DNA of 60,356 bases from Chloracidobacterium sp. UBA3360 (GTDB lineage: Bacteria > Acidobacteriota > Blastocatellia > Pyrinomonadales > Pyrinomonadaceae), in assembly GCA_002360555.1 (NCBI GenBank), contig DEQS01000069.1:1-60356 (forward strand). The letters run 5' to 3'. Both the position numbers and the translations under genes were made by a program. Of the stretch, positions 52,063 through 60,010 are shown piece after piece (the stretch's first letter is position 1; every line of letters starts with the position of its first letter). Under the pieces are notes generated by a model. The model was not told the origin of the DNA. It saw only the letters and a list, made by a program, of their open reading frames with translations, and did not search any database.

Positions 52063-53292
52063 ATGAACAAGAAAACCATAAAAGACATAGATATTGCGGA
52101 CAAACGGGTCTTTATCCGGGTAGATTTTAACGTTCCAATCAAAGACGGCGTGATCGCCGATGACACCCGTATTCTCGGAGCTCTACCGACGATAAAATAC
52201 GCCGTCGAACGGGGAGCAAAGGTCATCCTCGCCTCGCATCTCGGCCGACCGCTCAAGGACAAAAAGAAAGCCGAAGAAAAAGGATTGCCATATAACGCGG
52301 CAAAATATAGCCTTCGTCCTGTGTTTGAGTATTTGTCTAAGTTAGACGGGCTAAATGTTGTATTTACAGAGGATTGTATTGGTGACGATGTCGATGCCGC
52401 AATCGCGAAAATGAACTCTGGCGACATACTATTACTCGAAAATCTCCGTCTCCACGCCGAAGAAGAGAAGAACGACCCCGATTTTGCCAAACTGATTGCG
52501 GCAAACACGGATGTCTATGTTAACGACGCTTTTGGCACCGCACATCGTGCTCACGCCTCGACCGAGGGAATCACGCATTACGTCGAAGATTGCGTTGCTG
52601 GACTTTTGATGGAAAAAGAGCTGAATTTCCTTGGCAAAGCACTCCATAACCCCGAACGCCCGTTTGTCGCGATCCTCGGCGGGGCAAAGGTCTCGGACAA
52701 GATCCCGGTCATCGAATCGCTCATCAAACGCAAGGTCGATAAGCTCCTGATCGGCGGAGCGATGGCCTACACTTTCTTTAAGGCTCAGGGCTTTACAGTC
52801 GGTAAATCGCTTGTCGAGGACGATATGATGCCAAAGGCTCTTGAGATGGAAGAGATGGCAAAGGACGCCGGTGTCGAGCTGATATTGCCGACGGATCATC
52901 AAGTTGTTGATTCGTATGACCCGATCAATTCCCGTAAGACAATTCCGATCTCGTTTACAAACACTGGCCTCGTTGGACTCGACATCGGCGTTGAGACCGC
53001 TGTTATCTTTGAAAACGCTCTTGAGGGTGCCAAAACGATCGTCTGGAACGGCCCAATGGGTATGTTTGAGGAAAAACCGTTTGATGAGGGGACCGTTGCC
53101 ATCGCAAAAGCGGTCGCAGCTGCGACCGAAAAAGGTGCTACATCAATTGTCGGCGGAGGCGATTCGGTTTCGGCTGTGAATCAGGCCGGGCTTAACGAAA
53201 AGATCAGCCATATATCGACCGGCGGTGGAGCGACGCTTGAGTTCCTCGCGGGCGATACGCTGCCTGGCGTTGCCGCTTTGGACGACAAATAG
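52063..53292 (+). CDS. pgk: Phosphoglycerate kinase
   Basis: 409 residues from ATG 52063 (MNKKTIKDIDIADKRVFIRV). 'RVDFNVPIKDG', 'LASHLGRP', 'LLLENLRLHAEEEKNDP', 'AILGGAKVSDKI' and the C-terminal GGGDSVSAV loop are present. An upstream in-frame ATG (52021) would translate the palindromic leader into 14 extra residues; I reject it because family members start here. Second gene of the glycolytic run. Confidence 0.97.
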   Translation: MNKKTIKDIDIADKRVFIRVDFNVPIKDGVIADDTRILGALPTIKYAVERGAKVILASHLGRPLKDKKKAEEKGLPYNAAKYSLRPVFEYLSKLDGLNVVFTEDCIGDDVDAAIAKMNSGDILLLENLRLHAEEEKNDPDFAKLIAANTDVYVNDAFGTAHRAHASTEGITHYVEDCVAGLLMEKELNFLGKALHNPERPFVAILGGAKVSDKIPVIESLIKRKVDKLLIGGAMAYTFFKAQGFTVGKSLVEDDMMPKALEMEEMAKDAGVELILPTDHQVVDSYDPINSRKTIPISFTNTGLVGLDIGVETAVIFENALEGAKTIVWNGPMGMFEEKPFDEGTVAIAKAVAAATEKGATSIVGGGDSVSAVNQAGLNEKISHISTGGGATLEFLAGDTLPGVAALDDK

Positions 53293-53378
53293 TTTCCCAT
53301 CTACTACTGACATCCCACTAAGTTCTCGGCTTCCTCGAACGCTCTGCCGGTGTGTGTTAAAATCGCCTTAAGACACGA

Positions 53379-54242
53379 ATGAAGACCATATTTCAAGAGG
53401 CTCGCAGTGCCGTTCTTATCATTCTCGGTATATTTTCGGCCGCTTTTGGGCTGAAAGGCTTTCTGCTGTCGAGCCGCTTTATTGATGGTGGTGTGACAGG
53501 CATTTCGATGCTGGTATCGGACATATCGGGCTGGCCGTTGTCGATATTATTGCTCGTCATAAACCTGCCATTCATCGCCATCGGCTATCGTCAGATCGGA
53601 CGCAAATTTGCTATCAAGAGCACGCTCGGAATTGTTGGACTGTCGCTTTGTTTGCTTTTAGTTAAATTTCCGGACGTGACTCCCGATAAACTGCTGACCG
53701 CGGTTTTTGGCGGGTTGTTTATTGGTGCCGGTATTGGGCTTGCAATGCGTGGCGGATCGGTGCTTGACGGGACGGAGATCGCGGCGTTACTCGTCAGCCG
53801 AAACAGCCATCTGCTACGAGTTGGCGACGTTATTTTGCTGCTCAATATCGCCATATTTCTGACCGCAGCATTTTTCCTCGGTGTCGAATCGGCGATGTAT
53901 TCGATCCTGACCTATGTCGCCGCGACCAAAGCGATCGATTTTCTGCTGCATGGCTTTGAGCAATATACTGCGATCAATATTATCTCGGAAAAAGGCGAGG
54001 ACATACGCGAAGCTATAGTAGACAAACTAAATCGCGGGGTTACGGTCTTCAAAGGCAGCGGCGGCATGGGGACACACGGAGAAACGACAGACGACCGTTC
54101 GATACTTTATTGCGTTGTTACCCGTCTTGAGATCGGAGCGATCAAATCAGTGGTCGCCGACATCGACCCGCAAGCCTTTGTAACGACGCATGCATTGACT
54201 GATGTGGAAGGCGGGTTAATTAAGCGGCCATTGCTGCATTAA
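53379..54242 (+). CDS. YitT-family membrane protein (DUF2179)
   Basis: 287 residues: five to six membrane helices (about 10-190) with 'GGVTGISMLVSDISGWPLS' and 'GLAMRGGSVLDGTEIAALL', then a soluble C-terminal DUF2179 domain with 'INIISEKGEDIREAIVDKL' and 'GVTVFKGSGGM'. The family is widespread and unassigned in function. It lies between pgk and tpiA on the same strand, four bases before tpiA. Confidence 0.9.
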   Translation: MKTIFQEARSAVLIILGIFSAAFGLKGFLLSSRFIDGGVTGISMLVSDISGWPLSILLLVINLPFIAIGYRQIGRKFAIKSTLGIVGLSLCLLLVKFPDVTPDKLLTAVFGGLFIGAGIGLAMRGGSVLDGTEIAALLVSRNSHLLRVGDVILLLNIAIFLTAAFFLGVESAMYSILTYVAATKAIDFLLHGFEQYTAINIISEKGEDIREAIVDKLNRGVTVFKGSGGMGTHGETTDDRSILYCVVTRLEIGAIKSVVADIDPQAFVTTHALTDVEGGLIKRPLLH

Positions 54243-54246
54243 AAAT

Positions 54247-55008
54247 ATGAGAAAACCAGTAATCGCAGGTAATTGGAAGATGTATAAACTGCTCAGCGAG
54301 GCAGTAAATACCGCACTCGAGCTAAAGCCGCTTGTTGCGAACGCTAATCATTGCGACGTTGTCATTGCACCGGTATTTACAGCGTTAAAGACCGTCGCTG
54401 ACCGGCTCGAGGGTTCAAACATTCACGTCGCCGGACAGAATTGTGGAATCCAAAATGATTTTGGAGCTCACACGGGCGAGATCGCGCCGACGATGTTAAA
54501 GGATGTCGGATGTTCGCACGTGATCATCGGCCACTCCGAGCGGCGGCAGTTTTATGGTGAGACAGACAGTTCAGTCAACCAAAAGACAAAAGCGTCCCTC
54601 ACGGCCCGGCTGAAACCAATCGTTTGCGTCGGCGAATCGCTCACTGAAAGAGAAGGCGGACAGGCCGAAACGGTGGTCAAAGGCCAGTTAGTTAAAGGCT
54701 TGGACGGTTTGACAGTTGCCGACATGGAACGTATCATAATCGCTTACGAGCCTGTCTGGGCGATCGGAACGGGTAAAACCGCGACGCCTGAACAGGCTCA
54801 AGAAATGCACGCACACATCCGCCGGACGGTTGCAGAAATGCATGGAAATGAGATCGCGGTCAATACGCGAATACTCTATGGTGGATCGGTCAAACCCGAC
54901 AACATTGCGACGCTGATGTCGCAGACGGACGTTGACGGTGCATTGGTCGGCGGAGCAGCCCTCGAAGCGGCTAGCTTTGCACAGATCGTGAATTACGAAA
55001 GAAAGTGA
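54247..55008 (+). CDS. tpiA: Triosephosphate isomerase
   Basis: 253 residues. 'AGNWKMYK' (Asn and Lys), HSERR with catalytic His, the Glu in AYEPVWAIGTGKTA and 'YGGSVKPDN' phosphate loop are intact. It interconverts dihydroxyacetone phosphate and glyceraldehyde 3-phosphate. A palindromic repeat begins within its last codons and includes its TGA. Confidence 0.97.
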   Translation: MRKPVIAGNWKMYKLLSEAVNTALELKPLVANANHCDVVIAPVFTALKTVADRLEGSNIHVAGQNCGIQNDFGAHTGEIAPTMLKDVGCSHVIIGHSERRQFYGETDSSVNQKTKASLTARLKPIVCVGESLTEREGGQAETVVKGQLVKGLDGLTVADMERIIIAYEPVWAIGTGKTATPEQAQEMHAHIRRTVAEMHGNEIAVNTRILYGGSVKPDNIATLMSQTDVDGALVGGAALEAASFAQIVNYERK

Positions 55009-55083
55009 ACAGTAAACAGTGAATAGTTAAGAACTTGGTTCTTTTTATTATCACTAGTCACCAACCACTATTCACTATTCACT
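55004..55083. repeat. Palindromic repeat of the GTGAATAGT family between tpiA and secG
   Basis: Left arm 55004-55028 (AGTGAACAGT, AACAGTGAATAGTT) and right arm 55063-55083 (CACTATTCACTATTCACT) form an imperfect inverted repeat around about 34 bases. The left arm covers the tpiA stop; the right arm ends seven bases before secG. Confidence 0.8.
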
Positions 55084-55090
55084 AAAAGAA

Positions 55091-55579
55091 ATGGTTTATA
55101 TTTTATACGGAATCTTTTTTCTCTCGTGCCTCGTGCTGATCGCTGCGGTTTTGCTGCAGCCCGGCAAAACGGACGCGGGGGCTTTGTTTACAAGCAACGT
55201 TTCTAGTTCGGCGTTTGCTCCGCGGGGAACTGCAACGGTATTGTCTAAGGTGACGATCACGGCGGCGACAACATTTATGCTGTCGGCGCTTTTGCTTGCG
55301 ATGCCGGCCTTGACCGGTAATACTTCGGTTCTTAGCAGCAACCCCGATACTCCGGCCACGACCACCGAGTCGAACGCAAACACAGCTGATGCCAACGCTA
55401 ACGCGGCAGTTCCAGCGGTGGATGCAAATGCTAATGCTGCGGTGCCCGCTCCGGCTAACGCTGTAACGTCTGCACCTGCAAACGCTCCCGCGGCAAATGC
55501 GGCGGCATCGGATTCCGACAAACCGCCAGCTAACGCCCCGGCCAAGAATGCTCCGGCAAAAGCCCCGGCGAAGAAATAG
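55091..55579 (+). CDS. secG: Preprotein translocase subunit SecG with long Ala/Asn/Pro tail
   Basis: 162 residues. SecG core (about 1-75) with two helices and the loop 'LLQPGKTDAGALFTSNVSSS' close to the family pattern. The rest (about 80-162) is low-complexity: Ala, Asn, Pro, Thr, then Lys at the end (ANANA, APANA, AKNAPAKAPAK repeats). SecG is part of SecYEG. Such a tail is unusual for SecG (E. coli: 110 residues) and would extend into cytoplasm or periplasm. Confidence 0.9.
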   Translation: MVYILYGIFFLSCLVLIAAVLLQPGKTDAGALFTSNVSSSAFAPRGTATVLSKVTITAATTFMLSALLLAMPALTGNTSVLSSNPDTPATTTESNANTADANANAAVPAVDANANAAVPAPANAVTSAPANAPAANAAASDSDKPPANAPAKNAPAKAPAKK

Positions 55580-55593
55580 TCTTTGAAAATCTT

Positions 55594-55678
55594 GCTCAGG
55601 TGGCGTAATTGGTAGCCGCGCACGTTTGAGGGGCGTGTGGAGTAATCCGTGGGGGTTCGAGTCCCCCCCTGAGCACCA
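55594..55678 (+). tRNA. tRNA-Leu (anticodon GAG)
   Basis: 85 bases, type II. Acceptor GCTCAGG (55594-55600) pairs with CCTGAGC; the anticodon GAG is at 55628-55630, in a loop closed by CACGT/GCGTG (one G-U pair). A variable arm with GGA/TCC stem and the T arm GGGGG-TTCGAGT-CCCCC follow. CCA is encoded at the 3' end. Confidence 0.95.
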
Positions 55679-55685
55679 TCATTAA

Positions 55686-55721
55686 AAAGGCTGACAAAGC
55701 ATATTTGCTCTGTCAGCCTTT
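55686..55721. terminator. Intrinsic terminator after tRNA-Leu
   Basis: AAAGGCTGACA (55686-55696) pairs with TGTCAGCCTTT (55711-55721), loop of 14 bases, then CCTTTT. With the A-rich side at its left it could also act on the minus strand for the small gene at 55744-56028. Confidence 0.85.
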
Positions 55722-55743
55722 CCTTTTAGGTTACGTAAAATCT

Positions 55744-56028
55744 TTAGTTAACGAACTTGATACAGCCGTCTTTGATCTCGATCTTTGCATTGTCGCTGAC
55801 CTCGACGTCACCGCATTTTGTCGTAATGACCGCTTTAGTGCCGCTGCCGCCGATGGTCGCCGCTCCACTGGTCGAACCGTTAAATGTCACCTCGGTCGTG
55901 CTGCCATCCTTTTTTACCTTAAACACCCATTTCTGCGAATCCTTGTTGTAATACCGGATATAGACTGACGCAAATGCGTTCACGCCCAACATCGAAACAA
56001 GCCCCAAAGCCAAAATTATCTTTCTCAT
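55744..56028 (-). CDS. Small exported protein, unknown
   Basis: 94 residues: signal peptide (MRKIILALGLVSMLGVNAFA) and a mature beta-rich domain of about 74 residues with 'VYIRYYNKDSQKWVFKVKK' and two Cys near 72 and 89 that may form a disulfide. GAGGAGA is seen just before the ATG. No known family. Its 3' end is near the terminator after the tRNA. Confidence 0.75.
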   Translation of the reverse strand: MRKIILALGLVSMLGVNAFASVYIRYYNKDSQKWVFKVKKDGSTTEVTFNGSTSGAATIGGSGTKAVITTKCGDVEVSDNAKIEIKDGCIKFVN

Positions 56029-56117
56029 ATGATCTCCTCTAATTGTTTTATTTCAAGCCGGTTAGTGCCTTGTAATATTAGGAACGAGTGACCTTATGAG
56101 ACTTGCAAAAAAATAGG

Positions 56118-57005
56118 TTATTTTACGACCATTGTGCCGGTTCCTTCGTCGGTGAAAACCTCGGCGAGGATAGCATTGCGGGTAGTGCCACTTACAATAT
56201 GAGCCGACTTAACGCCCCGATCTAAAAGCGAGATTAGGTTTTCGAGCTTTGGGATCATGCCGCCGGTCGCTCGGCCGGAATCGATCATGTGGCGGGCATC
56301 TTCGACGGTTAGGCGTGAAAGTTTGGTGTCCTCGTTGTCTTCGTCAAGATAGATGCCGTTGACATCCGTGAGCAGGATTAGCTTTTCGGCACCAAGATTG
56401 GCGGCGATCTCGGCGGCGATAGTGTCAGCGTTGATATTAAATATCTTGCCGTCGTCATCGGCACCGAGCGAAGAAATGACGGGCAGATATCCGCTGTCGA
56501 GAAGCGTATTTAACAAAGACACATCGATCTCGACGACATCACCGACATGGCCAAAATCGATCGACTCGGTCTGACCGGTTTGTTTATTCACGAAATCCCT
56601 TGGCGGACGCTTGACGGCCTTTACGACGCCGCCGTCAACGCCCGAGAGCCCGACGGCAGAAACTCCGCGACGGCGAAACTGAGCCAATATCTCAGTATTG
56701 ATCTTGCCGCGAAATATCATCTTGGCGAGGTCAAGCGTGTCGTCATCGGTCACGCGGCGGCCCTCGATCACCGTCTGGACAACTCCGAGCTTTTGGGCAA
56801 GTTCGGTAAGCTGTTTGCCGCCGCCGTGGATCACGCAAACCCGAATGCCGACCTGATGCAGGAGAGCAAGCTCCTCCGCCAGGGACGCAAGATTTTCTTT
56901 GTCCTCGGTGACCTTGCCCGAAAATTTGACGACAAAGGTTTTGCCCTGAAATTTTTGTATGTAGGGCAGCGATTCGCGTAATAGATCTAGTGTTTCTTGA
57001 TTCAT
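56118..57005 (-). CDS. argB: Acetylglutamate (or succinylglutamate) kinase ArgB
   Basis: 295 residues. 'VVKFSGKVT', 'VCVIHGGGKQL', 'GLSGVDGGVV', 'NINADTIAAEIAANLGAEKLILLTDVNGI' and 'GGMIPKLENLISLLDRGV' are all standard for the kinase. The 'VKFSGK' reads Phe-Ser where many have Tyr-Gly. In this operon it would follow the specificity of the ArgF-like enzyme. It is the last gene of the arginine operon on the minus strand, three bases after an exported-protein gene. Confidence 0.93.
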   Translation of the reverse strand: MNQETLDLLRESLPYIQKFQGKTFVVKFSGKVTEDKENLASLAEELALLHQVGIRVCVIHGGGKQLTELAQKLGVVQTVIEGRRVTDDDTLDLAKMIFRGKINTEILAQFRRRGVSAVGLSGVDGGVVKAVKRPPRDFVNKQTGQTESIDFGHVGDVVEIDVSLLNTLLDSGYLPVISSLGADDDGKIFNINADTIAAEIAANLGAEKLILLTDVNGIYLDEDNEDTKLSRLTVEDARHMIDSGRATGGMIPKLENLISLLDRGVKSAHIVSGTTRNAILAEVFTDEGTGTMVVK

Positions 57006-57008
57006 AAT

Positions 57009-57578
57009 TTATCGGCTCGGCGGCCAACGGTATTTGCTTAAAAGCAGGTCATATTTTCGCGAACAGCCGCCGCGAAAAGCCTCGAGGACGTATACCGGCT
57101 CGTAATTATCGGCCCAAACCTTCAAAAGATATGGGACATCATCGGTTTCGTAAGTACGAAAGCTGAACGAATCTCGGATTATCTTTCCGGTCAGGGCCAC
57201 AGGTTCTTCACGATACACACCAACAGTCGGCCGTTCAAACATTGTTGGATCATAGGCTTTGATAAACTTTTCAGCATGATCGGTTCGAACCACTTTTGGG
57301 CGTATCCACCATCGCGAAAAATACACTTCATCGAATGGATAAAATGTCGTGCTCAAATACTCAGCGACAAACTCGAGCTTTCTAATGGTCCCGTTTTCGT
57401 TCTTGTACCTGATCGGTGAAGCAGGATAGAGCCGATATTGAGGGTTGACGGCATTTAGCCCATTTCGCACATAAATATTGATCTCGTTCGTACCCTGACC
57501 GCAATACTGTGCGTATGAATTACTGCCGGCAGCGGCAAACGAAAATGAGACGACAAATAAAAAGATAAGGTTTTTCAT
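57009..57578 (-). CDS. Exported protein of unknown function within arginine operon
   Basis: 189 residues from ATG 57578 (MKNLIFLFVVSFSFAAAGS, signal peptide). An ATG 13 codons upstream would begin with unrelated sequence. Mature part: 'CGQGTNEINIYVRNGLN', 'QYRLYPASPIRYKNENG' and 'YDPTMFERPTVGVYREEPV', with a couple of Cys. No family recognised. It lies between argF-like and argB in a tight operon, so it is co-transcribed with arginine genes though exported; the reason is unknown. Confidence 0.72.
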   Translation of the reverse strand: MKNLIFLFVVSFSFAAAGSNSYAQYCGQGTNEINIYVRNGLNAVNPQYRLYPASPIRYKNENGTIRKLEFVAEYLSTTFYPFDEVYFSRWWIRPKVVRTDHAEKFIKAYDPTMFERPTVGVYREEPVALTGKIIRDSFSFRTYETDDVPYLLKVWADNYEPVYVLEAFRGGCSRKYDLLLSKYRWPPSR

Positions 57579-57620
57579 GCCTATCTGAACGCACGATGGC
57601 GTAAATACTTGCCGCACTCG

Positions 57621-58619
57621 CTATCCCAATAATTTGCTCATTATAGCTTTTTGAATATGCAAACGATTTTCCGCCTCGTCAATAACAACCGATCGAGCCG
57701 AGTCGATCACACCATCAGTCACGATCACATTTCGCCGAACGGGCAGACAATGCATAAATATCGCATTATCTGTCCGGGCCATTTTTGCCTCGTCAACGAT
57801 CCAATCGTTTCTCAAATCGGAGCGATGCTTGATGTTTTTGTCCGTGTCGCCGTAAAACTGCTTTCCGCCCCAGCTTTTGGCATAGACGACCTCAACGCCT
57901 TCAAAGGCAGTCGTGACATCATTGGTAAATTCCACGCTACCGCCATTTACCGTTGCTTGCTGCTCGATCTCGGCGATCAACTCTTCGTCAAGCTCATACC
58001 CCGCAGGATGAGCGATCCGCAAATCGTGGCCAAATTGGGCAGCAGCCAGGGCAAAACTATTCGGCACAGCCATCGGCAGCGGTTTCGGGTGCCATGCCCA
58101 TGTGAGCAGCACCTTTTTCTTTGCGGGCCCAAGCGTCTCACGTATCGTCATCATATCCGCCATCGACTGACACGGATGATGCATAGCGGATTCGAGATTG
58201 ATTACCGGCACGGTCGCATATTTTTTGAAAGCATTGAGTATCGGATCGGTCCGTTCTGTTTCCCAATCTTTCAGCTCGGCAAATGTCCGCACACCGATCG
58301 CCGACACATACCGCTCAAGGACACGGACAAATTCTGCAAGATGCTCGGTCTTGTTGCCGTCCATTACGACGCCATCGCGATGCTCGAGCGTCCAACACGT
58401 ACCGCCGGGTTCGAGGATCACAGCGTTACCGCCAAGCTCATAGATGCCAACCTGCATCGACGCTCGTGTACGCAGGCTCGGGTTAAAAAAGACAAGGGCG
58501 ATCGATTTACCCGAAAGCGGCTTGTCAGCCCGGACGCCCGCTTTGAACTGCATCGCCGATTCGATCAGCTTGTCCAGCTCGACGCGGCTTAGATCAGATG
58601 TTTTGAGATAATTATTCAC
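57621..58619 (-). CDS. N-acyl-ornithine carbamoyltransferase (ArgF'-like; acetyl or succinyl)
   Basis: 332 residues. FFNPSLRTRASM (carbamoyl phosphate), HHPCQSMADMM, TWAWHPKPLPMAVPNSFA and HCLPVRRNVIVTD are motifs of N-acetylornithine/N-succinylornithine transcarbamylases, not of ordinary ornithine transcarbamylase (STRTR, no 'AWHPKP'). The acyl-specificity position is Thr in 'MDGNKTEHL'; as I recall, Xanthomonas acetyl enzymes have Glu and Bacteroides succinyl enzymes have Pro there. So the acyl group cannot be called with certainty. The start overlaps the argD stop by four bases. Confidence 0.9.
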   Translation of the reverse strand: MNNYLKTSDLSRVELDKLIESAMQFKAGVRADKPLSGKSIALVFFNPSLRTRASMQVGIYELGGNAVILEPGGTCWTLEHRDGVVMDGNKTEHLAEFVRVLERYVSAIGVRTFAELKDWETERTDPILNAFKKYATVPVINLESAMHHPCQSMADMMTIRETLGPAKKKVLLTWAWHPKPLPMAVPNSFALAAAQFGHDLRIAHPAGYELDEELIAEIEQQATVNGGSVEFTNDVTTAFEGVEVVYAKSWGGKQFYGDTDKNIKHRSDLRNDWIVDEAKMARTDNAIFMHCLPVRRNVIVTDGVIDSARSVVIDEAENRLHIQKAIMSKLLG

Positions 58620-59782
58620 TTTTCTAAAACCTCTACCAGCATATCGATCTCGTCCTTACTGACCATCAACGGCGGCAATAGCCTCAGAACATTTGGGTCG
58701 CTCGATGTGCCGGTAATTATTTTTTGTGACAGGAGTTTTTTATGAACGGGGCCACACGGTTCATCAAACTCGATACCAAGCAAACAGCCTTTGCCGTGGA
58801 CCGCTTTGACACCGGCAACGCCGAAGAGGGAATCGCGCAGGTGCTGTTCGATGCTGACGGAGTTCGCGATCATTTCATCATCCTCGATCGCCTCAAGGGT
58901 CGCCAAAACGGCCGCCATCGAGAGCATACCGCCGCCAAACGTCGTGCCGAGGTCGTTAGTTTTAGTATGAGCCGCAACGCTGTCGTTGACCAAACAAGCC
59001 CCGACAGGAACACCGCTGCCGAGAGATTTCGCAAGGGTGATAATATCCGGCACCACGCCGTCGGCGTACTCGCTCCCGCTAAAGAACCAGCTTCCCGTAC
59101 GTCCGATGCCGGTTTGTACTTCGTCGAAGATCAGTACGATCCCAAGTTTGTCGCAGATCTCCCGTAACCCCGAGAAAAACGTGGGCGACGCCTCGCGAAC
59201 GCCAGCCATCGACTGTATCGGCTCAAGTATGATCGCCGCGGTGTCACGGTCAGCAACCGCTCGAACACTATTTACGCTTCCAAACTCCGCCGACACATGG
59301 CCTGGGACATTTGGCTTGCCGATATCACGATACTTGCCGAGAAATGTCGCCGAGATCGAATCGGCTGTCCGCCCGTGAAAACCGCCGTCAAACGAGATGA
59401 CCTTTTCACGCCCGGTCGCCATCCGGGCGATCCGCATCGCATTCTCGTTTGCCTCAGTGCCGGAGTTACAAAAGAAAGTTTTTGTAAGTTTGTCAGGAGC
59501 GATAGAAACAAGCTTTTCAGCCGCTTTTGCACGTATTTCGGAATAGACGAGGTTCGAATAAAACAGCACTTTCTCAGCCTGTTCTTGTATCGCCCTCACA
59601 ATGTGAGGATGCGAATGCCCGATCGCACAGACCGCGTGGCCGCCGTACAGATCGAGGTACTTATCGTCTTCGCTCGTCCACACCCACACGCCGGAACCTC
59701 GCTCAACAGCTATATCCATCTTGGCGTACGTCGCGAGTTGAAACTCGTCCTCTTGATATTTGATCTCTGTAAAATTCATCAT
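58616..59782 (-). CDS. argD: Acetylornithine (or succinylornithine) aminotransferase ArgD
   Basis: 388 residues, PLP class III. 'DLYGGHAVCAIGHSHP', 'FCNSGTEANENAMRIAR', the PLP Asp in IFDEVQTGIGRTG, and the Schiff-base Lys in ITLAKSLGSGVPVG are seen. It aminates N-acyl-glutamate semialdehyde to N-acyl-ornithine. The start codon directly follows the small gene's stop; a second Met at residue 2 is equally possible. Part of the arginine operon. Confidence 0.94.
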   Translation of the reverse strand: MMNFTEIKYQEDEFQLATYAKMDIAVERGSGVWVWTSEDDKYLDLYGGHAVCAIGHSHPHIVRAIQEQAEKVLFYSNLVYSEIRAKAAEKLVSIAPDKLTKTFFCNSGTEANENAMRIARMATGREKVISFDGGFHGRTADSISATFLGKYRDIGKPNVPGHVSAEFGSVNSVRAVADRDTAAIILEPIQSMAGVREASPTFFSGLREICDKLGIVLIFDEVQTGIGRTGSWFFSGSEYADGVVPDIITLAKSLGSGVPVGACLVNDSVAAHTKTNDLGTTFGGGMLSMAAVLATLEAIEDDEMIANSVSIEQHLRDSLFGVAGVKAVHGKGCLLGIEFDEPCGPVHKKLLSQKIITGTSSDPNVLRLLPPLMVSKDEIDMLVEVLEK

Positions 59783-60010
59783 TTAAACTCTTCGGTCGAG
59801 AAACCCATTTGGGCTGTTAGTAATGCTATTTGCCAGATCTTTAATACTCGCCGCGTCTGCGTTGTAAGCCTCGACCTCGGGGTCGTTGAGCTTGATCTTT
59901 ATCGTATAGACACCGACCGTGCCGCAAACGACATCGAGAAAATATTCGTCAGTCTCGTCGTCGTGCTCAAGGATGTAAAACCAATTTTCCTCAGCGATCT
60001 TCTTCAGCAT
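59783..60010 (-). CDS. Small acidic protein of unknown function between argC and argD
   Basis: 75 residues, acidic, no signal or membrane helix: 'NWFYILEHDDETDEYFLDV' near the start and 'NAASIKDLA'-like ending. The ATG overlaps the argC stop (TAATG) and the stop directly precedes argD, so it is translated as part of the operon. Length and position hint at a regulator or subunit for the arginine pathway, but no family is recognised. Confidence 0.75.
   Translation of the reverse strand: MLKKIAEENWFYILEHDDETDEYFLDVVCGTVGVYTIKIKLNDPEVEAYNADAASIKDLANSITNSPNGFLDRRV

Noticed and set aside
55594..55678. Integration site or mobile island at tRNA-Leu
   Set aside because: No integrase, no repeat of the tRNA 3' end and ordinary genes on both sides.
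57651..58592. Long plus-strand frame opposite the argF-like gene
   Set aside because: Shadow frame; the minus-strand enzyme has full motifs.
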